Assembly: GCA_030323885.1 (NCBI GenBank)
Contig: CM059193.1
Span: 52,046,749 to 52,110,748, forward strand
Direction: 5' to 3'
From: Branchipolynoe longqiensis
Taxonomy: Eukaryota; Annelida; Polychaeta; Phyllodocida; Polynoidae
Length of the DNA stretch: 64,000 nucleotides
Both the position numbers and the translations under genes were made by a program. Positions 30,824-41,401 of this stretch are shown in pieces; the stretch's first letter is position 1, and each line of letters begins with the position of its first letter. The notes under the pieces are model-generated. The model ran no database searches and was not told the DNA's origin. It saw only the letters and a program-made list of their open reading frames with translations.

Positions 30824-31800
30824 ACATCGCCATTCCAGTGGCGCGGTGCATTGTGGGATGCGTGGAAAAAACAAACCGTGAGAAGCACATGGCACATGCT
30901 AATAGACTGGGTGCAGTTATGAAATGTTATAGTTTCAGCTCATGTCAGCTCTTGTTTGAAACATAGAGCACTAACTAAAAAAATATTTATAATAAATTAA
31001 GATAATAATCTTGTATCCAGCATTGCATTTACATCAATATAATCATCACATCTTATGTCATGTGCATTTAGATTTAGAGAAATCTAGGCACTCAGACTAG
31101 TGTTAGAGCCATAGCCAGGGTCAGTTTTACTTATTTTATTCATGTTTTTATTTATATCCTATGGTTAATGACATATATAAAAATAGAAAATGAGTAGGGT
31201 TAATCAGATATTGGTTATATATTTCTTTGAAACAAGTTTTTGTTGACACATTTGACATTTTAAGAATTACTTGTCTAATCAATAGTGATGTAAACATCAG
31301 CCTGTAAGTGTAAAGTGACTGAAATTGTATGTTTCTTAGCTCAAAATGCTTATTTATGGAGAGTTGTGTCTTAAACATATTCATTATATTATTATATTGC
31401 ATCCATCCGTGTATGTTTGTGGCAAATTGTTATGTATTTTTACTAATTTTGAATAAAATAAAAGTTTTGCCATATGTGTGTCGGCAAACTGTATGGCTGT
31501 ATGCCTTTGCTTTGCTGCCAACACCGCTTTAAGTGCATGCGCAGTCGGATCTAGTCTATAGAGGAACTGACAGCGTACAATGCAGTTTGAAAGCGCTGTC
31601 GATTTTGGCGTATGCGCAGCGCGTCTGCGTATGCACAGAAGCGACAGCATAGAGTGTAATCCCACTGAGACCCAAAACCGCAACACCGGCATTCTGGGTA
31701 ATGTTCGCCCCGTGGTCTATGCACCCTACAACCCACCCACCCACCCCCACCCCCACTCGCACTGCCACCAAATGAACCAGCAGTGCAACCTCAACTAACC
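30824..31800. other. Unassigned AT-rich sequence
   Basis: I recognise no gene. Around 31660-31720 the inverse of GTTGCGGTTTTGGGTCTC (29398-29415) occurs, so part of this is another interspersed repeat. Confidence 0.4.
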
Positions 31801-31802
31801 AA

Positions 31803-32400
31803 CTACCGGACGCGATGGTCGAATCGGTAGAGCATAGGCTTCCCGTGGGGAAGGTTGGGAGTTCGAATCCCAGTCCACTCGAATGAATGCCTTATAGTTG
31901 GTTGGTTGTTGGGGTTTTACGTCCTTGCAACATCTAAGGTCATATCGGGACGGGTACCGAGTTGTGACAGTGTGCACTCATGGCGACTTTATAGTGCTGC
32001 CCCACTGGGAGACCAGGGAACCAACACCATGACCGGATATCCCACTCAGTCACATTATCCAGACACTGAGCCAAGCAGTCCTAGCCCTATCCTAATAATG
32101 CCGAGCGCCTGGCTAGGAAGCAACAAATATACATGTTAAGTTATTGGTTTGACTCGACCAGGGTTCGAACCCACGATCTACAAAAAGGGGAGACCGATGC
32201 TCAACTCATGCGGCCATGCCGTCTGGTCCCAATGCCTTCCTTATAAAATTGATAAGTGTCCCTACCTAGCATGGCGCTTGTCATTAATAGGATAGGTCAA
32301 GGACTGGTTAACTCAGTATCAGGATAATGTGATTGAGTGGGATATCGGGCCGTGGTGCTGGTGGCCTGGTCTCTAAGTGGGGAAATCACTATAAAGTAGC
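31803..32400 (+). repeat. SINE-2 copy (plus) interrupted by a second SINE-2
   Basis: The tRNA-like head at 31805-31880 has box A-like TGGTCGAATCGGTAGAGCA and box B-like GAGTTCGAATCCC. The body resumes at about 32228 with CTAGCATGGCGCTTGTCATT and runs through GGATAATGTGATTGAGTGGG to about 32395. The 31895-32227 gap is a minus-strand SINE-2. Confidence 0.75.
31895..32227 (-). repeat. SINE-2 copy inserted in another SINE-2
   Basis: This is a complete inverse copy, from the tail (GGTTTTACGTCCTTGCAACA on plus) to the tRNA-like head (GGTTCGAACCCACGATC). AATGCCTTATA-like sequence flanks both sides (31883 and 32229, the latter with an extra TC), consistent with a target duplication. Confidence 0.75.
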
Positions 32401-32673
32401 GTAGTCCGATGGTTTTGAATTTCTGTCTTTTTCTGAGATAAATATATTAGGCTGCTAGTTGTGATGCTCGAAAAGGAAGAAAGCAAGGCGGATGTGGAAA
32501 GAAGAGGCGTTTATTGGGGCGCCTCTGGCAACAGAGGGTAACATAGCAACAGTAAGGAGGCTCAGGAGGAGCAACAGTACAAGGTAGAAAGCAATGTGAG
32601 GCTCAGGAGCAACAGACAATGAATAATGTACAGGGGGGGCTCATAAGGAGCAAAAGTCAGAGGTGATAGGAGT

Positions 32674-33309
32674 TCAGTGAGGGGGGGGGGGCGCCGAGGA
32701 GCCCTCCACCAAAAAGGGAGGAGAGGGCTCGAGGTGCGCCCGAGGCGGGGGCCCGAGGCATAGGCCGCGGCTAAGGTCCAGGGCTGGGCCGGGATAGCGC
32801 GGGAGGGAGACCCAGGCGAGGCTTGGGCAGGGTTCTCGGCGGAAGCTGGGGAAGTTGAAGGTCTGGGTGGGGTGATGTGTCCGGGGCCTACGTCGACAGG
32901 GAGCGGGCGGCCAAAAAGGTTGGGGAGGCCCGCTCCTTGGAGAGATGCGGTGAGGAGGTCCGGCGAGGGTCGAGCAGGGGGCCAGCGACGTCCTCAGGGC
33001 TGGGCGGGGTGGGGGTCGGGGTCGGGTCGGGCGGGTTGATGAAGGCTGTGTCGTGGAGGCTGTGATGGTCGGCGGCTGTGCTGTCTGGGGCTGCGCTGTC
33101 TGGGGAGGGTTCCTCGTGAGGCTGGGCTGTGTCTGAGGCGTGAGGTGCGAGGTGATGATCCCCGGCTCTGTCTGGGTGGCGTTTCGATCGGTGGTCGCTG
33201 GGGGGTTGTCGGTGGGGGTCACGGGGTTGTCGGCAGTGGTGTGGGTGAGGCGCGGGGGAGGGCCCCCCAGGCCGGCCGGGGGGGGGGGGGGGGGGGGGCG
33301 GCGGATCAA
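32674..33309 (-). other. Proline-rich reading region downstream of unit E gag
   Basis: A 211-codon open frame of low complexity (poly-Pro, Pro/Thr/Ser-rich) follows the gag-like zinc finger in another frame. It crosses a G run of about 17 bases at 33280-33298, so the frame is unreliable. It could be the C-terminal Gag tail or simply a GC-rich artefact. Confidence 0.3.
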
Positions 33310-34489
33310 AAATCCGCCGAGGTGGCCGGGGTCTGGCGCTCACGGGCTTGCTTGGTAAGGCAGCCGGCCTCGCTGTGCATCGTCAGTATGCGCCGCACGT
33401 TGGCGCAGTAGGCGCACACGTGCCGGTGTTGGGCCCCCCGCCTCGCCGTGGGCCTCCCCGACGGGGGCCCGGTCGCACGAGGCGGGCTCGCGGTTCCAGG
33501 CGGGGCATGGGGCCCCATGAGTCTGCCTGTCGTAGGCGATGCGGGTGTCGACTTGGGCCCGGGGCAGGTGTGCGCCTCGGGGAGAAACCTCGCCTCGGGG
33601 GGCTGGTGCTGCCGGGGCGGGTTGGGTGAGGGTGGCGGGCATGGTGAGGGAGTCCATCCTCAGCATGTTGAGGGCGACTGGATCGTGCCATCCGTGGGGG
33701 AGCCTCCCGTCCGCTATCCAGGTGAAGATGGCCTCGGAATAACGGCGGACGGTAGGCCACGGATGCACGAGGATGTCCCTCATCACGGTGAGGTGGTGGT
33801 GGTGGAGGCCCTGGACGGAGTGGGCGGGGAAGGCTGGATGGCTGGCCAGGGTGAGGAGGGCGAGGTTGTATTCATCCCTGGTTGCCTCGCCCCTCTTCAC
33901 CGGCTTCCGCTCAGGGCCCCTCTCCACGAGGTCCGAGGGGAAGATGTAGTCACTCGGCACACCTCGGCGCCTGACGGTGTGGTGCGCCTCGGCGGAGCCC
34001 AGGATCTCGCGGACGGCGTCGGCCGCGGATGCTGGGGTGTGCTCGAGCGCCTCCTGGAGGTATCTCGGGGGCGGAGCGGGGGCAGCTTGAGCGGTGAGGC
34101 GGCCGTAGCGTTCGTATTGGGGTTGCACGGCCCCCGGCAGGGTCGCTTGAGGTGGCGGCGGGGGACGGGCCCCGGCCGTGGCGCGCGCCCGAGGTGCTGG
34201 GGCGGCCGGCGTGATGTAGGCGGCCTGCCGCCTCGGCGCAGGCGGGGGGGGCTGTCGGGTGCCCCCTGGGCGCCCCCGACTCGAAGGCGTCCATGCGGGT
34301 GGTGAGGCGGTGGAGGGCCTCGAGGATCGCGACCGTCTCGGTGCCCGAGGCGCGATCCGGGGGCGCCGAGGGAGACGCCGGGGCCTTAGACGGTGAAGGG
34401 CCTCCCGGCGAGCCCGAGGAGGGCCCCGGGGTGGCCATGAGGGTTGCGCGGGAGCTCTTGCGGCCCCTGCCCTTTCCTTGTCCGGGCAT
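33306..34489 (-). pseudogene. Unit E gag-like ORF, frameshifted
   Basis: The proposed start is the Met at 34489 (MPGQGKGRGRKSSRATL). A basic, Pro-rich N-terminus leads to a short helical stretch (VAILEALHRLTTRMDAFESG). A G8 run at 34244-34251 probably causes a frameshift into 33340-34128. That segment has a globular region (YLQEALEHTPASAADAVREI, then YSEAIFTWIADGRLPHGWHD) and CPAWNREPASCDR. A second shift near 33500 restores HRHVCAYCANVRRILTMHSE, so the end forms a C-C-H-C type finger like that of the Ngaro A and B ORF1 proteins. The SKWxLRR signature of A, B and D is absent, so it would belong to a different clade. Confidence 0.45.
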
Positions 34490-35080
34490 GCTGGGCGGTC
34501 CGAGGAGATGCAGCGGTCCGAGGTGAAGCAGTGGTGGTGGAGAGCCAGAAGCAGGAAAAAGGCAGAGCTTGGAGGAGGGCAGGAAGGCGAGTGACTGAGG
34601 GAGGCCGGCGGGCGGCCTTATAAGGGAGGCAGGAGGGCGGTGACAGGTGAGGTGCGAAAGCAACGGCCCGGGTGGGGGGAGGAGGGAAGCTGAGAGGCGG
34701 GCGTCGCGCGAGGTGCGAATGCTGCGCGACGACCCGGGAGGCGGGGGGAGGGTCTCTTCTTCTCCACGCATCAAGCGCAATGCTTCGCATTACGACCAAT
34801 CTACCTTACTTTAGTTTGAAGTAGCTTTCTTTAAAACGACTAACTTCGGGGATATTTGAATTGTAGACTTGCACAATTAATTTTGGCTATCACGCCAACA
34901 CTCTAAGAACACCGGCTTCAGCAGTATGAGGTTCTATTAAATTCACTCACTATCGATGTCTATGCAGCGACAAATGCTTACTAAGCGCATTAGTATCTAA
35001 GTTGGATATGGAGAATCAAATATACATATTTATTTTAGTTTTGAAAATGTAATGCTTTCATCGGCCTATGCAGCTTTAGC

Positions 35081-35268
35081 TGACGCCAACCGGCCGTTTC
35101 CTGTAGTAAGAAAAAAGTGAATAGAACTTTATCTAAATGACCACCGAAGAGAACTTCCGCCCGCATCCTAAACGCCGTCAAAATACACACATCGATCCAT
35201 CTGACATTGTTGTAGTCATATGAGATTGGTGTTGCCATATTGCTGTGATACTTGTAGGTAGCTTATTA
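35081..35268. other. Short unassigned flank
   Basis: No feature other than the left copy of the SINE-2 target duplication GTAGCTTATTAG at 35257-35268. Confidence 0.5.
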
Positions 35269-35581
35269 GGTTGGTTCGTTTTTGGAGTTTTACATCCTGG
35301 CAACATCTAAGGTCACCGGCTTGTGAGTGCTCACTCATGGCAACTTTATAGTGCTGCCTCACTGGGAAATCAGGCCGCTGGCACCCGATATCCTACTCAG
35401 ACACATTATCATGACACAAAGCTAACCAGTCCTCGTCCTATCCAAGTAATGCTGAGCGCCAGGCTAGGAAGCGCCAAGTATCAATTTTATCAGTCATTGG
35501 TTTGACTCGACCTGGAATCGAACTTATTATCTCCCCACACGCTAGACTCGCGCTCTACCGATTCGGCTACTGCGCCCGGTC
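35269..35581 (-). repeat. SINE-2 copy, minus strand, 12-bp TSD
   Basis: It is flanked by GTAGCTTATTAG at 35257-35268 and 35582-35593. It has the full structure: tail (TTTTACATCCTGGCAACATC on plus), central CACATTATCATGAC, GAGCGCCAGGCTAGG, and a tRNA-like head ending CGGCTACTGCGCCCGG. This is the clearest boundary of the SINE-2 family here. Confidence 0.9.
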
Positions 35582-35946
35582 GTAGCTTATTAGAAGTCCA
35601 CTGTGGTGTATGCACCCCATTCACGCATCCCGTACTAAGGCGGGTGCGTGACTCCGAATACACACAATTGATCATATAATAAACAATATATTCAATAATA
35701 CAATTAATAATGGGTTTCGCTCCATTCCTTTATATTATTATAATACATTATAATACACATAAACCCACTAGGCAATAAGGTTAGACAAATGCAGAGTTGG
35801 GCTGAGTTCTTTATTAGTTCTCTGGCTGGGACTATATATGCAAAAGACCCGAGCCCGAGTCCCCCAACCCAACTCTTGCTAATAGTTAAAGGCTAGCTTT
35901 GCTGCTGTTTGCATATCGTTCATAATACGAACGGTTAAAGGTGTTT

Positions 35947-36680
35947 TTAAGTATTGAAACACCGCATTACTTGACCAATCACCTCTTGTTTTGATCTCTT
36001 CCAGGGATGCACCGAACATTGATAAGTATGTGCATCCCCCCTACGCAACAAATGAGAAGAAAGTAATTCAATATCAAGACCAGCGAGTCCTCCAAATAAT
36101 CTCAACTTTGATTGATAGGTTTTATACGTTAATGGGGAGTTTCCCCCATAATCAGTGGGTAATAGGAAAGCAGGAGAGTTCCTACCAGCTGGCTGACTAG
36201 CAAAGTGTCTTTCCGTCCAGTGCACAGCACATAGGTCTAAATCAGGGCATCTCGCAATTGGAATATCTAAAGACCTTTCTTTAAATTGGATTGTTTTTGT
36301 TTCATGGATTTTTAACAGCATACCCCATGGGTAGAATTTAATGTCAGCATGTAGCAGCATAGCATCAGAAAAGGTCACATTAGATTTCTGTAGTAATCCC
36401 CTAAAAACTACATAGCACGGCCGCCCGCCAGGCAATGTGCCCCGCATTATCTATTAGAAATGAAAACATTTGTTTGAACATAGTTGGCATTAGAGGCAGT
36501 GCCTGCTGTGGTGAATCTCCCAATTCTCTATGTATTCCACGCAAAGTGGAAGCAATTATGAAATCTGTATAGTCTATCGTTATTTCACCTTTACTTTTAA
36601 GGAAGTAATTAAGTCCACTTAAATAGTTAATGATCGAGGAGTATTTTAAGATTCTAGCTAACCACGTAGCATACAGCGCT
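35947..36680 (-). pseudogene. Ngaro B tyrosine recombinase
   Basis: 36401-36688 reads MQVALYATWLARILKYSSII and continues to GHIAWRAAVLCS. 35947-36447, in another frame, reads VVFRGLLQKSNVTFSDAMLL, HETKTIQFKERSLDIPIA and a degraded end. The first catalytic Arg (FRGLLQ) and the KTIQF lysine region are kept. The HSLRRGG motif is LSSHLLRRGD, the tryptophan region is lost, and no Tyr remains at the end. The upstream N-terminus lies beyond the LINE at 37720-37760 (…PCDS). Confidence 0.8.
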
Positions 36681-36689
36681 ACTTGCATA

Positions 36690-37711
36690 CCACCTCTCCA
36701 TATACACTGATGGTTCGAAAGACCAAAGCCGGGTAGCTGCTGCGGGAAAGATTTGCCCGATCAGAGCTCGATTTTCACTGCAGAAGCCCAAGCACTCCTT
36801 TTCGCATTGGAGTGTATCGAGGTATCCAACCACCCTAACTATGTTATATACAGTGATTCGTTCTCTTGCCTCCTGGCTGTTGCTGGACTGAAAACGAATC
36901 ACCCTATTCTAGCAACGGTCATTTATAAAATGACCCAACTGACAAAGGATGGGTATGACATCCACCTGTGCTGGGTGCCTGGCCATGCCGGCATGCAAGG
37001 AAACGAACGAGCTGATCGGGCTGCGAAGAAGGCCCTGAACTGTGATCTTGAACCGTGTCTGATCCCTCACTCTGATCTGAAACCACTAATAGCCACCCAC
37101 ATAAAATCCAAATGGCAACATGAGTGGGATGAAAACATTAATAAACTTAAAGAAATTGAACCATCTGTGGGAAAGCCACCACAGACTCATGCGGGAGGTC
37201 GGCGGGACCAAGTGGTCCTTAGCCGCTGCCATATTGGCCACTCGTGGCTTACACATGCTTTTCTGCTCAAGGCGGAACCTCCCCCTGAATGTATTGGGTG
37301 TCAGTCCCCACTGACACTCAAACACATTTGACTAAGTTGCATTGATTTTTTGGCCCTGCGCCAACAGTTCTACACTGCAGACACTATGCATGACCTTTTT
37401 ACTAAGGTAAAACAGGAAAACATTTTAGCCTTTTTGAGGGCAGCTGGACTGTACCACCTCATATAGTTTACTAAATAGATTCTATCAATTATTAATAAAA
37501 CTTTTCTTTTTCTATGGGAATTTGTTTCCCTTGACCACAAATACATGATTGTGAGCTTTCTAATTTAATGAGTGTCTATTGGCACATAATTGATTGTCTG
37601 CTTTTACATGTAAAAGCGATAGTTTGAACAAAAAACAAACATTTCCTGTCGTGAATATGGCCTATGCTGCCGACACGGCATAAAGCAACCACCAATCAAT
37701 CAATCAATCAA
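36690..37711 (+). mobile_element. I/Nimb-like LINE copy 2 inserted in Ngaro B YR, 9-bp TSD
   Basis: The flanks are ACTTGCATA at 36681-36689 and 37712-37720. The insert contains only the RNase H end and 3' UTR and stops in (ATCA)n. It matches 62262-63304 of copy 3. Removing it rejoins the YR reading MQVALYATWLAR with its upstream part. Confidence 0.9.
36753..37331 (+). CDS. LINE RNase H domain fragment (192 aa)
   Basis: An open frame covering most of the C-terminal RNase H of the I/Nimb-like ORF2. FTAEAQALLFALECIEV holds the Glu, YSDSFSCLLAVAGLK the Asp, and CWVPGHAGMQGNERADRAAK the last His/Asp motif. LTHAFLLKAEPPPECIGCQS is the usual C-terminal zinc-like end. The first catalytic Asp (YTDG) is upstream in another frame, after a deletion relative to copy 3. 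Confidence 0.85.
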   Translation: MPDQSSIFTAEAQALLFALECIEVSNHPNYVIYSDSFSCLLAVAGLKTNHPILATVIYKMTQLTKDGYDIHLCWVPGHAGMQGNERADRAAKKALNCDLEPCLIPHSDLKPLIATHIKSKWQHEWDENINKLKEIEPSVGKPPQTHAGGRRDQVVLSRCHIGHSWLTHAFLLKAEPPPECIGCQSPLTLKHI

Positions 37712-37826
37712 ACTTGCATAGAATCACATGGCAATGGTGAGTGCGTATCTGAAAACTCCTCCACAAACGATAGATCCTTATTTATTTGAACAGCCCTGGT
37801 TGACTGAGAATTTGGAGCATAGTATT

Positions 37827-38467
37827 TCAGCTGAAACTCCTTCTGTTCTGCTTTGAGCTTATCGAGTTATGGAAAGAGAAGGGTTGCTTAAATAAATCAC
37901 TACAACAGAGTCTACCTTCAGGTTCTGCGTTAGTTATTGCACTCGTCATGGTATGGATATTTAGCCTGCTTAGGGCATCCATTATTACATTCGCCTCACT
38001 GCTGGTGCATACAGAAGTAAACACAAAGTTATACTTTATTGACATCCAAAATAGTCGTCTCAAATAATACATAATCAATTTACATTTCGATTGTCCTGTG
38101 TTTAGTGCTGATTCTACCGTAGCATTATCTGTGATCATCATTATAGCGGCACCTTCCCAGTTAGGCCCCTACCACTTTACTGCTGCGTATACAGCCCACA
38201 TTTCTTGTGCATTTATGTGAGCTGCTATTAGTCCATCATCCAGCTGATCATAATGGTGTTTAACCACTGCTTTAAGTGGCTTGACTGAATTGGGTCAAAG
38301 CAGCCTACCAACCAGTCTTTTTCATGCACAGCCCCAAATCCCCACTTACTAGAGTCACTATAAGTGTCCTTTACAGGAGCAAATTTACCTAGTATTAACG
38401 CTTTGCCATTAAACTTGTTAGCAAAATTAATCCACCAATCCAAATCCGCTCTGAAATCCGCGTTCAA
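37827..38467 (-). pseudogene. Ngaro B RNase H
   Basis: 38228-38467 carries LDWWINFANKFNGKALI and TYSDSSKWGFGAVHEKDWL (first Asp). 37827-38141 carries MMITDNATVESALNTG and NVIMDALSRLNIH (later Asps), then RLCCSDLFKQPFSF. A frameshift lies between. The Glu block is in the break (38142-38228, ISW-like context). It aligns with residues 318-504 of element C. Confidence 0.8.
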
Positions 38468-38670
38468 TTGTACTTTATAATATGGCTACAACACAGAATT
38501 CACCAAGTCATACACCCGACGTGAGAAAGTCCGACCACCATGCACTACCTTGGCGCAGTGGGTCAACAACCCACCTACTTCTCAACCTCCTTCCTTGTGG
38601 CCTTCCTTCTGCCTTTAAATGATGTCCAAGTCCTCCTTAATTTCTCTAGTTTATCAATTGGGAGTGTTAA

Positions 38671-39242
38671 TTACAACTTAACCGTATCAATTAATGTCCC
38701 CAAGAATCTTACTTTCGTACTTGGACAATTAAGTTTTTTGTAGCTTATGTAGAAGCCTAAATGGCGCAATATGGCAATTAATTTATTCTGCTGTTCCTTA
38801 GCAATGTCACAATTTGAGGATATGACGCAGAAATCATTGAAATAATTGATTACTTTACATATACCTTCTCTCATTGCGCATCTAACTATAAATTCTGACA
38901 TCTTTGAAAAAACAAAAGGACTTGAAGAAAGCCCCTTGCATAATCTGTTGTCAAGCATATATATTCAGGCTTACTCCCAGGCTCATCGCTAAATTCCCAA
39001 ACCAAACCTTGTCTCGTCCTATCCGTCGGGTGTATTGATATGGCTCGGTAGGTGTCTTTTAAGTCTATCATTGATAGGTAATCACCGTCAATCATCTTGT
39101 CGACGACGTCGTCAATACTTTTATAATTGAATTTAAGTGCCACTTTATCTGTGAATGTATTGACTGATTCCTTTTTCGGAAAACTACAGTCTATTATCCC
39201 CCCTCCACCCCCTTGTTTCGGTATACAGAATATATTATGCAC
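38671..39242 (-). pseudogene. Ngaro B reverse transcriptase, active site mutated
   Basis: 38886-39242 reads HNIFCIPKQGGGGGIIDCSF and LSMIDLKDTYRAISIHPTDR (motif A Asp kept). 38671-38958 reads LCKGLSSSPFVFSKMSEFIV and the active-site box YFNDF, where the first of the two catalytic Asp residues is Asn. The frame break is near 38950. It aligns with residues 59-250 of element C. Confidence 0.8.
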
Positions 39243-40380
39243 ACACTAAGGAGTATGGTTAGTTTTGGGAAATTATACCTTGTTCTAATTCAGATATTAA
39301 TTTATGCGTTATAATATCTCTGTAAAGAGTGTTACGGATTTTTTAAATTTAGTATTATAATTCACCCTGCAATCTGTATTTATTCCATGAAAACCAAACA
39401 CCACCTCGCACAGGATATACATCCAGTCAGGGTCAGTGCCCCCTCTCAGGAATAGTTCACATATAAATCGACACAGCTTTAGCTGTACTATATTGCCAGC
39501 TATATAGTGTTTACAGTTACAATTACCATTAATGCAGTCATTCTTGACGCTAATTATTATCGGTATTGATTCGGGGTTCTCCTTAATATGGAATTTCCAA
39601 TAACAGTAATCCCCTTAACTGTTTCAATGTTGAGCATATCATCTCTACTTGCATTATCATTATTTATCCAATTATTTGCTATTCCGTTATCTTGGCTTTT
39701 TACGCTATATTCAACATCTGCCTGTTCACATAACAATTCATGATCATTATTAATGGCTTCATTATGAGTTGTTTGCTGCGTATTAGTAGCACGTTGTTAG
39801 CACAATTTCCCGGCTGGCTAGAAATTACTCTGTTAACTTGGCTTACAGAACTAGGCCCACTGCGGGCGCCCCATACCATTCTCACCTTTCTGGCATGTGT
39901 TAATTGCCCGGTATTTGTAGCACATATAACATTAATTAGATTGCTATTCAGCCGCCAGCTGGAAGGTAATGGTACAATTGACACTTTATTGTCTGTGCAT
40001 TACCGCTCATTGACAGAGAGCGGGTGATTAGGGCCCGCAGTGGGCAAAACACCAATAGTTAGCTTTACGTCGCCACAATTAATTGCAGCGCTTTTCGAAT
40101 GTCTTCTGGAAAACAATTCATTAATATGAGACGTTGCAACAACGATTTGTTTTCCTTCAACATTGAATACATTATCAACTACACCGGTAGGACGCATCTC
40201 ATTTTCCAACAATACCACACTTTTATTGCTGTTCGTGTTTGTTTTATGCAATTGTTATTCTCAACAACGTTCACTGAAGTATCAACACAACTGACAGTAA
40301 TATTTTTCATACCAATTATCTGGTGTAGACTGTCTTCATTTCCCGGTCCTTTAGTCACCGGTCAATCCTTTGAACAGTTA
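39243..40380 (-). other. Ngaro B linker region between ORF1 and RT
   Basis: Several short open segments (39700-39984, 40000-40251) lie on the minus strand with no recognised domain. The corresponding region of element A is the 291-codon ORF. It probably represents decayed Gag-Pol linker sequence. Confidence 0.45.
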
Positions 40381-40384
40381 TACT

Positions 40385-41240
40385 TTTTGTGCCCTTTGCT
40401 GCAACATTTAGAGCACCAATGACCAAAATTACATACGTTGTCAGTTCTGCTGCAACCAGTTTCCTTATTCCATTTATAGCAACCTGTCTTCCCATCTTTC
40501 ATATACATATTACATTTACGCACAGTACTGGAAGACTTCCTTGGTCACATGTTGTGCATACCGTAGTGGAACATACGCAGTCCTGTGTTATGGCTGCCAA
40601 AAGCAGCAAAATCTTCAACTTCCACCAGCTCCCTAATATCTCTGTCATACTCTACATGCGTTGAGTCTTGAAAATCATTTTGCCTAGCTCTGGAAGCCAT
40701 GAAGCACACATGTTCTAAGAAAGCATGAAAATCTTTTATCGTTAAGCCTTGAATATCTAGGCACCAGCGAATTGAAGAAGTGATGAGTTCATAGCAATTT
40801 AGTCTTCTTACTTCTTTGCCTAACAGTAGTAACACTGCATACCTTCTAAGACTCCACTTACTTTGTCGCTTTCTTGTACTACTGGTACTTCTGCTTCTGG
40901 AGTCAGACGGAGTTTGTCTACGTCGCCTAGTTTGCGACCTCCGCCGTGCCCTTGTGACTCTGTAGTCGGAGTGTTCACCCATGGCAGCTGCCACCGGCAC
41001 CATCATGGCACCGGCGGTCTCCGCCGCCTGCCCGTCTTCCTTCAATGGACCCGTGCTGAGTAGGCGCCCAGCACTATGGCACAGTAGACCTGGTAATTGC
41101 CCTTGGAATTGCCCTGGTGGCAATTGGCAGTTCCCATTCCAATCAAACTGGCCATAGCTGGTGACATGTGCATCCTGACATGCCTCCGACTCTCTCCCGG
41201 ATGCCCCCTTCTGGGTGGGAAGCTGTGGTGGCATGTCCAC
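40385..41240 (-). pseudogene. Ngaro B ORF1 (gag-like) with CCCH-type finger
   Basis: 40545-41240 (231 aa) has a Gln/Gly-rich N-terminus, an Arg/Ser-rich region (TRARRRSQTRRRRQTPSDSR), the family signature SKWSLRRY and EVRRLNCYELITSS, and the block FHAFLEHVCFMASRARQNDF. It is followed by VEDFAAFGSHNTGLRMFHYG. After a shift, 40385-40500 encodes CYKWNKETGCSRTDN, CNFGHWCSKCCSKGHKK, i.e. a CCCH finger followed by a knuckle. It is homologous to ORF1 of element A, and in its middle to unit D. Confidence 0.75.
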
Positions 41241-41401
41241 CCCAATGTCATTTTCAGCCCTCTTTTGTCATAATCGCTGCTTCCTTCTCTGCTCCCGGGT
41301 CAGCCTGGAGTTTATTAGATCCCACTCCACCTCCCCATCGGCTAATTTCACCTGATCCCGGTTTCCCACCCTCTTGCAGTTCCAAGGACCCACCACAGTA
41401 A

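Larger units (their letters stand above)
32455..34800 (-). mobile_element. Unit E: GC-rich gag-like retroelement unit
   Basis: This block is strikingly GC-rich compared with its AT-rich neighbours. Its gag-like ORFs are on the minus strand. An AATAAA near 32512-32517 sits in a terminal block (AAAGGAAGAAAGC, then GTTTATTGGGG) that resembles the direct repeat of Ngaro A. No RT, RNase H or YR is present. The exact ends are uncertain. Confidence 0.5.
32393..35080 (-). repeat. X-family repeat (minus) interrupted by GC-rich unit E
   Basis: X 5' terminal sequence (inverse) lies at 35056-35080 and the X body continues to about 34870. The opposite X terminus, containing TAGTCCGATGG, is at 32393-32420. 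Between them sits a segment of quite different composition, unit E. Confidence 0.6.
35786..41250 (-). mobile_element. Ngaro-type YR retrotransposon B, split by a LINE
   Basis: On the minus strand the order is ORF1 with CCCH-type finger, linker, RT, RNase H and YR. The 3' end near 35800-35870 (TTCTTTATTAGTTCTCTGGC on plus) is similar to the direct repeat of Ngaro A. The I/Nimb LINE at 36690-37711 interrupts YR. Frames are broken in RT and RNase H. Confidence 0.75.

Noticed and set aside
33448..34305. 285-codon Gly-rich plus-strand frame
   Set aside because: GC-rich antisense shadow of the gag-like frame in unit E.
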